From: an uncultured Pseudomonadales bacterium
GTDB lineage: Bacteria; Pseudomonadota; Gammaproteobacteria; Pseudomonadales; Balneatricaceae
Reading direction: 5' to 3'
DNA: 64,000 nucleotides
Assembly: GCA_938084925.1 (NCBI GenBank)
Contig: CALKFY010000039.1
Span: 1 to 64,000, forward strand
The translations under genes and the position numbers were made by a program. The notes under the pieces were generated by a model, which saw only the letters and a list, made by a program, of their open reading frames with translations, had not been told where the DNA came from and searched no databases. Shown one piece after another: positions 36,947-46,888 of this stretch (positions are counted from its first letter, which is position 1; every line of letters begins with the position of its first letter).

Positions 36947-39391
36947 CTATTGTACGTCATGCTTGATGCGACGCAAACGGGTGGCATTAAGCACCACAAA
37001 TAGTGAGCTAAAGGACATGCCTGTAGCTGCACCCCAAGGTGGTACAAGGCCCATGGCAGCTAAGGGAAGTGCCACTAGGTTGTACAACAAAGCCCAGGCC
37101 AGGTTCTGTATCATAATACGGCGTGTGTGGCGGGCTTTTTTAATTAATACCGATATCAAGCCAAGATGGTCGCGTAACAATAGGGCAGGCGCACTAGCTT
37201 TGCTTAAATCTGTGCCCGAAGCCATGGCTAAAGAGGCGTTTGCTGCCGCCATAACGGGAGCATCGTTGATGCCATCGCCAATCATCAGTACAGTTTTACC
37301 TTGTTTTTGTAGGTCTTGAATATAAGCTAGTTTTTGCGCAGGTGTTTGGGCAGCACGCCAGTCATCCATGCCTAGAGCTTGAGCGAGTTCCGCAACATTG
37401 TCTTGATGATCACCTGAGAGGATAGATAAATGCATACCTAGTTGTTTTAACTGTGGCATGACCTTGTGTAATTCCGGGCGTTTGGCGTCGCTGATATGGA
37501 ACCAGGCCAAGGCTTGCTGTTCGCTGCCGAGTAACAACCATACACCTTCACCAGCTGGGCGTTCGGGTTTTGACCAGTCACCAAGTTGCTGGACAAATTC
37601 GGGTTTGCCAATGCGTACTTGGGTTTGTTGTTCTGGCCAATAGGCGCTTAAGCCCTGTGAGGGGTGGTTAGTGATCTCGTCAAGCTGTAGGTCACTAGCG
37701 TCTAGGTGGCGAAAGGCACGGCTAATTGGGTGTTCTGATTGCTGTTCTAAGCAGGCGCCGATAAGTTTGCACTGTTGTTCTGCAACATCCCCGATAGCCA
37801 CAGTGTTATGCAAGGCCATAGCGCCGGTTGTCAGCGTGCCGGTCTTATCAAATACAACAGTGTCTACCTTGGCAATCTCTTCGAGGGAATCCTCACGAGT
37901 CATGAGTATGCCTTGGCGGCGTAAACTAGCAGTAGCTACGGCTGTGGCTGTTGGTGCGGCTAGGGATAAGGCACAAGGGCAGGTGATGACCAATACCGAC
38001 AGGGTTATCCAAAAGGCCTTGTCAGGGTCGATAAAGTACCAGCTCGTATAAACACTGGCGGAAATAACCAGTACCGCGAGTACGAAATAATGGGCAACCT
38101 GATCAGCGCTTTTAGACAGCTTGGGTCTAAAACTGTGGGCTTGCTGCACCATGCTTAGTATTTGTTGCAGGCGGCTATCGTCTTGAGTTTTGGTGACCTG
38201 CATAGTTAAACTGCTAGAGACGTTGACGGTACCAGCCGTGAGTGGGTCGCCTTGATGCTTTTCAACGGGCATAAATTCGCCCGTAAGAGCGGCTTCGTTG
38301 ATGCTACTAGAACCTTGCTGCAGGATGCCATCGGCAGGAATGGTGGCCCCTGGCAAAACACGAATCAGGTCGCCAGCTTCTAGCTTGGTGACAGCAATTT
38401 GTTGGATTCCATTGTCATCAGTGAGGCGATCACAGACGGGGGGTAGTAGCTGATGTAGTTCATTACCGGCATGGCCAGCATGATAGCGCGCAGTAGATTC
38501 AACAAAGCGTCCTAATAGCAGCAAAAAAGTAAACATGGTGACTGAGTCGTAATAGACTTCACCAGTTTGCATCACTGTTGCCCAGATACTGGCAATATAA
38601 GCAGCGCCAATAGCTAAGGAAACTGGAACATCCATAACTAGGTGGCGATTTTTTAGGGCTCGATAGGCAGCCTTGAAAAAAGGCACAGCAGAATAAAGTA
38701 CAACGGGGGTGGTGAGTACTAAGGCGGCCCAGCGCATGAAGTACATGTAGTTCACTTCCATACCTTGTGCCATACCAGCATACATGCCAAAAGACAGCAT
38801 CATTACCTGCATAGCGCCGAGGCCGGCGACGCCGAGACGGAAAATCATCTGGAGTTTGTCTTTGGCTTTACGCTGTGCGGCTACGCTGGCTTGGTAAGGC
38901 CCAGGTTGATAGCCAATGGCGTCAATAGCCGCCATGATTTGGCTAAGCTGTATTTGCTCATTGTCCCAGTGCACATAAGCTCGCTGGGTGGTAAGGTTGA
39001 CGTTAAAGTGCAATACGCCAGTTTGTTTGCTCACGTGTTGATTAAGCAGCCATACACAGGCAGCGCAGGTTAGGCCATCGATGACCAGCTCTGTTTCTCG
39101 TTCAGGGCCTTGTTTGGTGCGTACAAAGGCGCTCTGCACGTCGCCATCGTCATAGGCTTGCCAGTGGCTCGCATCGTTGACTTCGATATTAATATTGGCG
39201 GGTAGACTAGGGCCGGCACCGCGGCTCACCTCGCGGTGACGATAATAATCGGCCAAACCTTGGTCAATAATGGTGTTGGCAACGGTTTGGCAGCCAATGC
39301 AGCACACAGCATGCTCAATGCCGTCCAAGGTCACCTGATAACTAGCGTCAGGTGACACAGAGTCATTGCAATGAAAACAATCTATGGACAT
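36947..39391 (-). CDS. ccoI: Copper-translocating P-type ATPase CcoI
   Basis: A P1B-type ATPase (814 residues) that supplies copper for cbb3 oxidase assembly. It has an N-terminal Cys-rich segment (CFHCNDSV, CIGCQTV), a heavy-metal-associated domain with LTCAACVWL (about 115-123), eight membrane helices including the CPCALS metal-binding helix, the phosphorylation site DKTGTLTTG, and the hinge GDGINDAPVMA near residue 706. All catalytic motifs are intact. It starts four bases after the ccoH stop. Confidence 0.95.
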   Translation of the reverse strand: MSIDCFHCNDSVSPDASYQVTLDGIEHAVCCIGCQTVANTIIDQGLADYYRHREVSRGAGPSLPANINIEVNDASHWQAYDDGDVQSAFVRTKQGPERETELVIDGLTCAACVWLLNQHVSKQTGVLHFNVNLTTQRAYVHWDNEQIQLSQIMAAIDAIGYQPGPYQASVAAQRKAKDKLQMIFRLGVAGLGAMQVMMLSFGMYAGMAQGMEVNYMYFMRWAALVLTTPVVLYSAVPFFKAAYRALKNRHLVMDVPVSLAIGAAYIASIWATVMQTGEVYYDSVTMFTFLLLLGRFVESTARYHAGHAGNELHQLLPPVCDRLTDDNGIQQIAVTKLEAGDLIRVLPGATIPADGILQQGSSSINEAALTGEFMPVEKHQGDPLTAGTVNVSSSLTMQVTKTQDDSRLQQILSMVQQAHSFRPKLSKSADQVAHYFVLAVLVISASVYTSWYFIDPDKAFWITLSVLVITCPCALSLAAPTATAVATASLRRQGILMTREDSLEEIAKVDTVVFDKTGTLTTGAMALHNTVAIGDVAEQQCKLIGACLEQQSEHPISRAFRHLDASDLQLDEITNHPSQGLSAYWPEQQTQVRIGKPEFVQQLGDWSKPERPAGEGVWLLLGSEQQALAWFHISDAKRPELHKVMPQLKQLGMHLSILSGDHQDNVAELAQALGMDDWRAAQTPAQKLAYIQDLQKQGKTVLMIGDGINDAPVMAAANASLAMASGTDLSKASAPALLLRDHLGLISVLIKKARHTRRIMIQNLAWALLYNLVALPLAAMGLVPPWGAATGMSFSSLFVVLNATRLRRIKHDVQ

Positions 39392-39395
39392 AGAT

Positions 39396-39917
39396 TTACT
39401 GGTTAGGAGCGAAGACGATGTTAGCAGGCCAGGGCGTGCTGACTTCTGTCATCATACGCCAGCTATTGGCCTGATCCATCAGATGAAGGTAACGACGGCC
39501 TTCAATTCCTTTGCTTAGGGTGCCGTAGTAGTTGCCATCTGGACGTTTAGCTAGGATCAAATCTTGGTCCCAATTTTCCATTGTGGGGTGAATAACCTGT
39601 AGCATCAATTGTGGATCAAGGAACTCGTTAGTGGCGTTTAGGGTTAACCTAAGGTCGCCTGTTACAGGGTCAATAACTAGCCCACCTTGTAAGCCTAAAA
39701 TGGCAGCTTGGCGCAGACGGCTATTGTCGATATTGAAGCTCTTGGCTGATTTGGCGTAGTCGCCTTTGACCATGCCATCAAACGTCACTACAGACAGATA
39801 AGCGTAGCTAGTACCAAAGATGAATACGGCGATTAGGGGCGTTAACAGAAACCATAACCAAGGTTGACGGTACCAAGGACGGTTGGCTTCGGTGTTAGCA
39901 TTGGCGGTGCTGGGCAT
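39396..39917 (-). CDS. ccoH: FixH/CcoH-family cbb3 assembly protein
   Basis: A 173-residue membrane-anchored protein with one N-terminal helix (about 20-42) after a Pro/Trp-rich RPWYRQPWLWFLLTP start typical of CcoH. The periplasmic remainder is an Ig-like domain (LRLTLNATNEFLDPQLMLQVIHPT). CcoH interacts with the oxidase complex and is needed for its stability. GGAG lies upstream of ATG 39917. It lies between ccoG and ccoI. Confidence 0.92.
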   Translation of the reverse strand: MPSTANANTEANRPWYRQPWLWFLLTPLIAVFIFGTSYAYLSVVTFDGMVKGDYAKSAKSFNIDNSRLRQAAILGLQGGLVIDPVTGDLRLTLNATNEFLDPQLMLQVIHPTMENWDQDLILAKRPDGNYYGTLSKGIEGRRYLHLMDQANSWRMMTEVSTPWPANIVFAPNQ

Positions 39918-39928
39918 GGTTACTCCAA

Positions 39929-41341
39929 TTATAAAACTTGATCGGCAGGAGCTAGGAAACGAGATTCCTGTTCCATTTGAATGGATTTGTCATCAACTGA
40001 TTTTACATCAAATGTGATGTCAGTTTTAGGGCTCTCGAGATCATCCGTGTGAATACGGATACGTAACATCTCTTCGATGGTAGCGTTTGGTGCAATTTGC
40101 AGTCGTTGTTTACCAAGGTATTCGTAGTTTTCTACGTCGTTAAGATCAACACTTATGGTAATGCCTGCTTGACTCTTGTTAGAGACCTTAAGGTGGTAGG
40201 TGTTTTCAATAATGCCCTCACCTAAATCCCGGAATAAAGTCTGTCGATCGCGAATAAGGTCAACTTCGATAGGTACACGGGCGAATAACTGCATGCCTAT
40301 ATAGGTGGTGATAGCCAGTACTGCCACGCCATAACCGATAAAGCGTGGGCGTAGTAGATGATAGGTTTGGCCTTCGAGTACATTTTCCGTAGCGTAGCGC
40401 ACCAACCCTTTTGGTTTACCTAAACGTTCCATTACTTCGTTACAACCATCAATACAGGCAGCACAAGAGATGCATTCATATTGCAGACCATCACGGATAT
40501 CTATGCCGACAGGGCATACGGCCACACACACGCCACAATCGACACAATCGCCTAGGTCGTCCTCGATAGCCTGCTTGCGGGAGCCTTTTCCACGAGGTTC
40601 GCCACGGGCTTCATCATAGGTGACGATTAAGGTGTCTGGGTCAAACATAACACTTTGGAAGCGCGCATAAGGACACATGTGTTTACACACTTGCTCGCGC
40701 ATATAGCCGGAGTTTAGGTAAGTGGCCACGGTGAAGAACAGTAACCACCAGGATTCCCAAGGGCCAAATTCCATGGTGGAGAACTTGCCAAGTAGCTCTT
40801 GGATCGGTGTAAAGTAGCCGACAAAAGTGATAGCCGTGGCAATTGATATCGTCCCCCAAAGGCTGTGTTTTACAAATTTTTTGCGAAACTTGGTAAGGCT
40901 CATGGGCTTGCTGTCTAGCTTCTTGCGCTCATTACGGCTACCCTCGGCAAACTCTTCGGCCCACATAAAGAAGTAGGTCCATACAGTTTGGAAGCAGGCA
41001 TAGCCACACCAAGCGCGACCCGCAAAGACGGTGACAAAGAAAAGCACAAAGGCAAACAAAATCAACAAGCCGCTCAAAAGGGCAAAGTCTTGTGGCCAAA
41101 AGGTCAGAAAGAAAACGTGGAATTGTCGCGCAGGTAAATCAAATAGTACCGCCTGACGATCATCCCAGCTTAACCAAGGTGTGAGGTAATACATCAACAG
41201 CAGTCCCCAAGCGCTGATGTTGCGTACGTTACGATAAATGCCTTTGTAGGCCCTAACGTAGATGCGTTCACTCTTTTCGTACAGCTCTACGACCTGTTTT
41301 TTTGGTGGGCTGTCGACTTGCTTAGTGGGAATCTTGTCCAT
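39929..41341 (-). CDS. ccoG: Cytochrome c oxidase accessory protein CcoG (FixG/RdxA)
   Basis: A 470-residue membrane iron-sulfur protein. Five hydrophobic segments precede two [4Fe-4S] ferredoxin clusters, CVDCGVCVAVCPVGID and CISCAACIDGC, around residues 262-300. A C-terminal FixG Ig-like domain follows (about 350-470). CcoG reduces copper during delivery to CcoN. I chose the ATG at 41341 (MDKIPTKQ), five bases after AGGA, over an in-frame upstream start at 41365. A terminator-like hairpin separates it from ccoP. Confidence 0.94.
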   Translation of the reverse strand: MDKIPTKQVDSPPKKQVVELYEKSERIYVRAYKGIYRNVRNISAWGLLLMYYLTPWLSWDDRQAVLFDLPARQFHVFFLTFWPQDFALLSGLLILFAFVLFFVTVFAGRAWCGYACFQTVWTYFFMWAEEFAEGSRNERKKLDSKPMSLTKFRKKFVKHSLWGTISIATAITFVGYFTPIQELLGKFSTMEFGPWESWWLLFFTVATYLNSGYMREQVCKHMCPYARFQSVMFDPDTLIVTYDEARGEPRGKGSRKQAIEDDLGDCVDCGVCVAVCPVGIDIRDGLQYECISCAACIDGCNEVMERLGKPKGLVRYATENVLEGQTYHLLRPRFIGYGVAVLAITTYIGMQLFARVPIEVDLIRDRQTLFRDLGEGIIENTYHLKVSNKSQAGITISVDLNDVENYEYLGKQRLQIAPNATIEEMLRIRIHTDDLESPKTDITFDVKSVDDKSIQMEQESRFLAPADQVL

Positions 41342-41377
41342 GTTCATCCTGCAAAACAGTATCAATTTATAAATCTA

Positions 41378-41427
41378 ACAATTAAAAAAGCGGACTCAGA
41401 GAGTACTGAATCCGCTTTTTTAATTGT
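41378..41427 (-). terminator. Hairpin terminator after ccoP
   Basis: A 17-bp perfect stem (41378-41394 with 41411-41427) continues inward through GGACTCAG/CTGAATCC. On the minus strand it is flanked by A and T runs (AATTAAAAAAGCGG / CCGCTTTTTTAATT), the pattern of a strong rho-independent terminator working in either direction. It separates the ccoNOQP structural operon from the ccoGHIS assembly genes. Confidence 0.9.
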
Positions 41428-41475
41428 TATGACGCGGTAGAGTAGGGGCTTTGCTAAGCAAGGCCCCTATTGTCA

Positions 41476-42360
41476 TTAGTTAGACAGACTGTAAACGTAG
41501 CCAGAGATCAGGTGGATCTTGTCTTCACTCAACAAGGCACCGTGTGCAGGCATGACACCGTTACGACCCTGGCGAATGGAGTGAGCTACCTTTTCAAAAC
41601 TGCTGCCGTACAACCAAGTGTTGTCTGTTAGATTAGGTGCACCAAGCATTTGGTTACCTTTACCATCAACCCCGTGGCAGGCAACACACATGGCCTGATA
41701 AGTCGTCTTGCCTTGGGCTGTTGCCTTGGCATCAACTTCTTGGCCACTCAAACTCAAGACATAAGATGTCACGTTACGAACGCCGTCTTCACCAATGATG
41801 GGGCCCCAAGGTGGCATGGCACCGGTACGACCATTGGTGATAGAAGCCTTGATAGTTTCACCCGCACCACCGTACAACCAATCACTGTCAGAAAGGTTAG
41901 GGAAACCATAAGCACCGGCGCCACCTTGACCGTGACATACAGCACAGTTGTTGTTGAACATACGCTGACCCATTAGACGGGCATCGTCATTACCGGCAAT
42001 TTCCTCAACACCTAAATTGGTGAACTGAGCAAACACTGGCTTGTAGTGTTCGTCAGCATGGGCCATTTCTTCTTCCCACTGGTTGTAGCTGGTCCAGTTC
42101 AGGTAGCCCTTATAGGTGCCAAGACCTGGATAGAGGAACAGATAAACGACACCGAAAACAATGGTGATCATGAACATGTTGAACCACCAGCGCGGTAGTG
42201 GGTTATCCAGTTCTTCAATGCCGTCAAAGGCATGGTCCATGGTTTCAGTGGTGGTTTCTTTAAACACTTCGCTTTTGCGAGTGCGCAATACTAAGATCAA
42301 ACAGCCTAGGATTACCGCAATGGTAATAGCTGAGATCCAGAAGCTCCAAAAACTAGTCAT
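41476..42360 (-). CDS. ccoP: cbb3-type cytochrome c oxidase subunit III (CcoP)
   Basis: The dihaem electron-entry subunit, 294 residues. It has an N-terminal membrane segment (MTSFWSFWISAITIAVILGCLILVL region), a second near residues 55-75, and two c-type haem sites, CAVCHG (about 138) and CVACHG (about 225), each with a downstream axial Met (GAMPPWG, GVMPAHG). The frame is open upstream through ccoQ, but ATG 42360 has GGAG eight bases before it and gives the standard CcoP start. It overlaps ccoQ by eight bases. Confidence 0.95.
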   Translation of the reverse strand: MTSFWSFWISAITIAVILGCLILVLRTRKSEVFKETTTETMDHAFDGIEELDNPLPRWWFNMFMITIVFGVVYLFLYPGLGTYKGYLNWTSYNQWEEEMAHADEHYKPVFAQFTNLGVEEIAGNDDARLMGQRMFNNNCAVCHGQGGAGAYGFPNLSDSDWLYGGAGETIKASITNGRTGAMPPWGPIIGEDGVRNVTSYVLSLSGQEVDAKATAQGKTTYQAMCVACHGVDGKGNQMLGAPNLTDNTWLYGSSFEKVAHSIRQGRNGVMPAHGALLSEDKIHLISGYVYSLSN

Positions 42361-42529
42361 GTTTGATGTCTCCGTTTTTTTCCTTGGCCTGCTCTTCGTC
42401 AGCGAAAGGCAGGTTTGCGGCTTCATCGAAGCCTTTTGTACGTCGTGGACTGAGAACCCATGCATAGAGCCCGATAAAGGTTATCAGCATGATGACTACT
42501 ATGTATGGGCCGTAGCTATCGTAGGACAT
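42353..42529 (-). CDS. ccoQ: cbb3-type cytochrome c oxidase subunit CcoQ
   Basis: A 58-residue single-pass membrane protein, found by reading the minus strand between ccoO and ccoP. It begins MSYDSYGPYIVVIMLITFIG, continues with a Tyr-Ala-Trp helix end, SPRRTKGFDEAANLPFADEE, and ends in a charged tail. The FDEAA..LPFADEE block is the CcoQ/FixQ hallmark. CcoQ stabilises the assembled oxidase. It starts three bases after the ccoO stop and overlaps ccoP, giving a compact ccoNOQP operon. Confidence 0.93.
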   Translation of the reverse strand: MSYDSYGPYIVVIMLITFIGLYAWVLSPRRTKGFDEAANLPFADEEQAKEKNGDIKHD

Positions 42530-42531
42530 AA

Positions 42532-43143
42532 TTAACGCCTGTTAGACATCACAGTGCCTAGCTGTTGAAGGTAGGCAACCAGAGCAGTAATCTCGGTCTT
42601 ACCTTGCACTTCAGCTTCAGCATTAGCAATGGCTTCGTCGGTAAATGGAACACCTACCATACGCAGGGCTTCCATCTTCTTCGGAGTGACTTCGCCATCT
42701 AGCTTATCGCTAAACAACCAAGGATAAGAAGGCATGATGGACTCTGGTACAACGTCACGAGGGTTATACAAGTGGGCCCGGTGCCAGTCGTCAGAATAAC
42801 GGCCGCCTACGCGAGCCAAATCTGGACCAGTACGCTTGGAGCCCCAAAGGAATGGGTGGTCGTAAACGAATTCTCCGGCAACAGAGTAATGACCGTAGCG
42901 CTCAGTTTCGGCACGGAACGGACGAATCTGCTGAGTGTGACAGACGTTACAGCCTTCTCGAATATAAATATCGCGACCTTCAAGTTCCAGAGGGGTTAGT
43001 ACTCGTAGGCCTTCAACAGGTACGGTAGTTTCCTTTTGGAAAAATAAGGGAACGATTTCTGCTAGACCACCACCGCTAATGACGATGACGATCAATAGAA
43101 TCATCAGACTGATGTTCTTTTCAATGGTTTCGTGTTTGATCAT
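42532..43143 (-). CDS. ccoO: cbb3-type cytochrome c oxidase subunit II (CcoO)
   Basis: The monohaem membrane-anchored cytochrome c subunit, 203 residues. One N-terminal helix (about 12-32) is followed by the haem-binding CNVCHTQ (about 65-71) and a Met-containing [12 protein letters not shown] (about 132-143) supplying the axial ligand. It passes electrons from CcoP to the CcoN active site. It starts 12 bases after the ccoN stop. Confidence 0.96.
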   Translation of the reverse strand: MIKHETIEKNISLMILLIVIVISGGGLAEIVPLFFQKETTVPVEGLRVLTPLELEGRDIYIREGCNVCHTQQIRPFRAETERYGHYSVAGEFVYDHPFLWGSKRTGPDLARVGGRYSDDWHRAHLYNPRDVVPESIMPSYPWLFSDKLDGEVTPKKMEALRMVGVPFTDEAIANAEAEVQGKTEITALVAYLQQLGTVMSNRR

Positions 43144-43155
43144 GATGGCGATTCC

Positions 43156-44577
43156 TTATGCAGCAGATGAAGCAGCGGCCGGAGCAGTAGAATTACTACG
43201 TACGGTCTGCCATGTGTTGTAAGCCATAACCAGCATGCCGGTTAGGAAGAAAGTACCACCGATAACACGTACCAGGTAGCCCATGTAACTGGCTTCTAGT
43301 GCTTCAACGAAGCTATAAGTCAGCGTGCCGTCTTGGTTTACTGCGCGCCACATTAAGCCCTGTAGAATACCGTTAACCCACATAGCAGCGATGTATAAAA
43401 CAACGCCAATAGTGGCTAGCCAAAAGTGCGTGTTGATCAGCTTCACGCTATACATAGAGGCTTTGCCCCATAGCTTGGGCAGCATGTGATAAATGGCACC
43501 AATTGAAATCATGGCAACCCAGCCCAAAGCACCGGCATGTACATGACCTATGGTCCAGTCAGTGTTGTGAGATAACGCGTTAACTGTCTTGATTGACATC
43601 ATTGGGCCTTCAAAGGTGGCCATGCCGTAGAATGACAAAGATACTACCAAGAAGCGTAATACAGGGTCGGTGCGTAGTTTGTGCCATGCGCCAGACAAGG
43701 TCATCATGCCGTTGATCATGCCGCCCCAAGATGGTGCTAGTAGAATCAGGGACATAACCATACCTACAGATTGGGTCCAGTCAGGTAGAGCTGAATAATG
43801 CAAGTGGTGGGCGCCAGCCCACATGTAGGTAGCGATCAAAGCCCAGAAGTGTACTACCGATAAACGGTAGGAATAGATTGGGCGTTCGGCTTGTTTAGGT
43901 ACGAAGTAGTACATCATGCCCAAGAAACCGGCAGTTAGGAAGAAGCCTACGGCATTGTGACCGTACCACCACTGCACCATGGCATCCACTGTACCAGCAT
44001 AGGCAGAGTAGGACTTGGTTAAGGTTACTGGAATGGCAGCACTATTGACAAGGTGCAATACGGCAACGGTGATGATGAAGGCCATGAAGAACCAGTTGCC
44101 CACATAAATGTGGGAAGTCTTACGCTTAGCTACCGTGCCAAGGAAGACAATAGCGTAGGAAACCCATACCAAGGTGATCAAAATATCGATTGGCCATTCT
44201 AGTTCAGCGTATTCCTTGGAAGACGTGATACCCATAGGTAGGGTGATGGCTGCCAATACGATGACCAGTTGCCAGCCCCAGAAAGTAAATTTCACTAGTG
44301 GTTCTGCAAACAGGCGCACCTGACAGGTGCGCTGTACTATATAGTAGGAGGTGGCGAACAAAGCGCTACCGCCAAAAGCGAAGATTACTGCGTTGGTGTG
44401 CAGTGGGCGCAAGCGACCGAAGCTCAACCAGGCGGTATCGAAGTTAAGGGCAGGCCAGACCAATTCAGCAGCGATCCAGACACCGACGGTCATGCCGACG
44501 ATACCCCAGATAACTGTCATAATTGCAAACTGGCGCACGACCTTATAGTTATAAGTGTCGGGAGTAGTTTCACTCAT
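43156..44577 (-). CDS. ccoN: cbb3-type cytochrome c oxidase subunit I (CcoN)
   Basis: The catalytic, proton-pumping haem-copper subunit, 473 residues with about 12 membrane helices. Haem-ligand and copper-site His residues appear in [37 protein letters not shown] (CuB region, about 206-227), [11 protein letters not shown] and [14 protein letters not shown]. The oxidase has high oxygen affinity and serves microaerobic respiration. Only one cco operon is visible here. I searched the 360-base upstream gap for a TTGAT-N4-ATCAA ANR/FNR box and found only half sites. Confidence 0.97.
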   Translation of the reverse strand: MSETTPDTYNYKVVRQFAIMTVIWGIVGMTVGVWIAAELVWPALNFDTAWLSFGRLRPLHTNAVIFAFGGSALFATSYYIVQRTCQVRLFAEPLVKFTFWGWQLVIVLAAITLPMGITSSKEYAELEWPIDILITLVWVSYAIVFLGTVAKRKTSHIYVGNWFFMAFIITVAVLHLVNSAAIPVTLTKSYSAYAGTVDAMVQWWYGHNAVGFFLTAGFLGMMYYFVPKQAERPIYSYRLSVVHFWALIATYMWAGAHHLHYSALPDWTQSVGMVMSLILLAPSWGGMINGMMTLSGAWHKLRTDPVLRFLVVSLSFYGMATFEGPMMSIKTVNALSHNTDWTIGHVHAGALGWVAMISIGAIYHMLPKLWGKASMYSVKLINTHFWLATIGVVLYIAAMWVNGILQGLMWRAVNQDGTLTYSFVEALEASYMGYLVRVIGGTFFLTGMLVMAYNTWQTVRSNSTAPAAASSAA

Positions 44578-44939
44578 AGTAGTTTCTCATCAAGTGCTAA
44601 AAAAATAATAAAAGTCCCTTGTACCAATTTACTGAGCTGGCACTAAGGACCTTTTAGTTATTGTAGCTCTAGCTTTTAAGTTAGAGCTTGCCCTTTTATG
44701 TGGGCGAATTTACGCGGAGAATTATCCTTTAAAAAGGCGCACTATTCAATCTGAATGGTGGTTAAATTCCCGGTATAAATCAAAAATATAGCTCACATAT
44801 ATCGAATCGTTATTTTCTTATGCCAATTTTATGGCTTTTGGTTTTGATTCGTACCCTAGGATTGGGGTAGGCTAGGTAAATCCTAAATCTTGCCTAGCTT
44901 CGTCAGTTTATCAGGAGCTCATTAACTAAGAAGTGACAT
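44578..44939. other. Divergent control region between ccoN and the hydrolase gene
   Basis: This 362-base AT-rich gap must hold promoters for ccoNOQP (minus) and the hydrolase gene (plus). Half sites of the FNR type occur (ATCAA near 44781, TTGAT near 44843), but no complete TTGAT-N4-ATCAA. TTCAATCTGAA near 44747-44757 is a small palindrome of unknown meaning. No RNA gene or ORF is supported. Confidence 0.45.
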
Positions 44940-45620
44940 ATGTCAATTCAGTACCTCTCTAGTCTTTTGCATTGCCATCAATCTACACTAGGGGATTATC
45001 TACAAGGTGGTAGTGGTGATCAACACGTTATTCTCGCCCATGGTTCAGGCGTGGGCATGCGCCACGATTTCATGCAGCGTCAAGCTGATGCTCTTATTAA
45101 TCAAGGCTTTAAGGTGAGTTTATTTGAATATCAATATATGCAAACCATCACTGCTACCGGTAAGCGTCGTCCCCCGGCAAGAATGCCTGTGCTGCTGGAA
45201 GAGCATCGTGCTTGGTTGGCTGAGCTAGGGCAGGGTAAGTCAGTTTGGTTGATGGGCAAGTCTATGGGGGGGCGTTCATCTAGTTTATTGGCCCAAGACG
45301 GCGAATCAAAGTTGGTTTTAGGTTGGTGTGCCCTTGGTTACCCCTTTCACCCCCAAAAAAAACCGGATAACTTGCGGGTTGAGCATCTCTTAACTAACGC
45401 TAGTCCAGGTTTGATTATACAAGGCACGAGGGATGCCTTGGGTAATCAAGAAGAAGTGGTCACATATCAAATTCCTAGATCTATTAAGGTGCATTGGCTG
45501 GCACATATGGATCATGGTTTTAATGCCTATAAACAAGCGCCTATAACTCAAGAGCAAGCGATTCAACAAAGCGCTGTTTGGTTTAAAGAATGGGTGTTGC
45601 AGCAAATTGAAGATGAATAA
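44940..45620 (+). CDS. Alpha/beta-hydrolase-like protein (KANL3/Tex30 type)
   Basis: A 226-residue protein of the alpha/beta-hydrolase-like group often annotated KANL3/Tex30 or dienelactone-hydrolase-like. HVILAHGSGVGMRHDFM gives the oxyanion strand, WLMGKSMGGRSSSLLA the nucleophile elbow (Ser about 108), IIQGTRDALG the acid region (about 160-169) and MDHGFN the His (about 190). Substrate unknown. ATG 44940 is the only early in-frame start. Probably monocistronic; tusA follows after 68 bases. Confidence 0.87.
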   Translation: MSIQYLSSLLHCHQSTLGDYLQGGSGDQHVILAHGSGVGMRHDFMQRQADALINQGFKVSLFEYQYMQTITATGKRRPPARMPVLLEEHRAWLAELGQGKSVWLMGKSMGGRSSSLLAQDGESKLVLGWCALGYPFHPQKKPDNLRVEHLLTNASPGLIIQGTRDALGNQEEVVTYQIPRSIKVHWLAHMDHGFNAYKQAPITQEQAIQQSAVWFKEWVLQQIEDE

Positions 45621-45688
45621 CGGTCGAAACCCTGATTGATTCGAGGTAAACTGCCGTCACTTTTCGAAAGCGCAACAGATATGACATC

Positions 45689-45928
45689 ATGACTTCTTCT
45701 TTGACTCCAGATCTCGTGCTAGATGCCGTGGGGCTTTTTTGCCCAGAGCCTGTGATGATGATGCACAGTAAAATTCGTGATATAGAATCAGGCCAGATCT
45801 TGCAAGTGTTGGCAACGGATCCCTCAACCAAAAGAGATATTCCTAAATTCTGTATTTTTTTGGGGCATGAGTTGCTGAGCCAGGTTGAAGAAGGCGAGCA
45901 GTACCATTACTTAATTCGCAAAGGCTAA
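45689..45928 (+). CDS. tusA: Sulfurtransferase TusA family protein
   Basis: A 79-residue sulfur-carrier protein. The TusA signature is [20 protein letters not shown], with the active Cys19 in the CPxP motif; the [23 protein letters not shown] block completes the fold. TusA relays persulfide sulfur from IscS to tRNA thiolation (the mnm5s2U route) and other pathways. A paralogous sulfur carrier cannot be excluded. Its end overlaps the convergent orphan gene by four bases. Confidence 0.93.
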   Translation: MTSSLTPDLVLDAVGLFCPEPVMMMHSKIRDIESGQILQVLATDPSTKRDIPKFCIFLGHELLSQVEEGEQYHYLIRKG

Positions 45929-46653
45929 GCTTCGGATGTGAAGCTATTCAACAGTTCTTGTAGATCTTGATCGCTTTCTTTTAGCTTGACTGCTATGCGG
46001 TATTGAAAAAAACAACAAAAGTCATCGCTGTCTTCGCAAGGCATCAAGGCTGCGTCCCCTAGTAGAACTGGCCAGCGTTCAACTTCGTGCAGATTAATCA
46101 CCATAGCTTGTACGCTACCATTACTCAACAAGCGCCAGCTAAACACTTCATTCATGCTAAAGCTTTTTAAATCATCATTTGAAAAAATCGCATGGGTACC
46201 ACAGGTATCAGGCAGTTCCTGAATAATTACTTCTTCTGCACTCGGTTCAAAATGGAAATAATCTGCGGCTGACTGCAACTCTAGGCGTTTGTGTTCTGGG
46301 GCTGCCACTACAAGTTCATCTACTCCTGGGTCAAAATAACCGAGAAAGAAACCTGAGTCAGGGTGATTTAATTCTGTGCAGCGAATTAACTGATCAAACC
46401 ATGGAATCATACCGTCAACAGAGCCATCGGCAAGTAATGCCCAAAATAGTATATTGACGCTATGCACTTGTTGGCCTGGTTGTGGAGTGCCATGAGTGTC
46501 GGCATAGAGTGCCTCGAAACCATCTAGCTCCGACGCGAGGCGGACTATCTGAGGTGTTTTCTCAGATGTGTATTGTTGGCCACTAAATAAGTCAATAACC
46601 TTACTTTCGGTGACATTTGTTGGCCCTGTGGAAGGTTTTCGTGAATTACTCAT
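45925..46653 (-). CDS. Hypothetical protein, 242 aa
   Basis: An acidic, apparently cytoplasmic protein with no family I recognise. It contains two similar halves: [31 protein letters not shown] (about 66-96) and [29 protein letters not shown] (about 172-200). Both read roughly W-x-LL-x-(D/N)-GSV-x-(G/A)-M, which suggests an internal duplication. The N-terminus is polar and the C-terminus ends in a helix. A good ribosome site (AGGAG) precedes the ATG on the minus strand. Function unknown. Confidence 0.75.
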   Translation of the reverse strand: MSNSRKPSTGPTNVTESKVIDLFSGQQYTSEKTPQIVRLASELDGFEALYADTHGTPQPGQQVHSVNILFWALLADGSVDGMIPWFDQLIRCTELNHPDSGFFLGYFDPGVDELVVAAPEHKRLELQSAADYFHFEPSAEEVIIQELPDTCGTHAIFSNDDLKSFSMNEVFSWRLLSNGSVQAMVINLHEVERWPVLLGDAALMPCEDSDDFCCFFQYRIAVKLKESDQDLQELLNSFTSEA

Positions 46654-46888
46654 AACCTACTCCTGTCGTCAACTAAAGGGAAAAACTCAATGCTGATTTG
46701 ACAATGGGTATCCACAGTATAGGCAGGGATATTAGAAAAACACAAGTTTCTGGTTCTGGAGAGAGCGCCCAAAATCGTCAAATAATACCTAATTAGTGGC
46801 TATTTGTTAGCGTTTTGGCGTTTCTAGTGTAGCTAGGCAGTTGTTTAATGGGTACAATTCGTTTGCCAATGAAGGCAATGTTTTTTTG

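Noticed and set aside
44578..44939. ANR/FNR box upstream of ccoN
   Set aside because: Only half sites are present; no complete TTGAT-N4-ATCAA.
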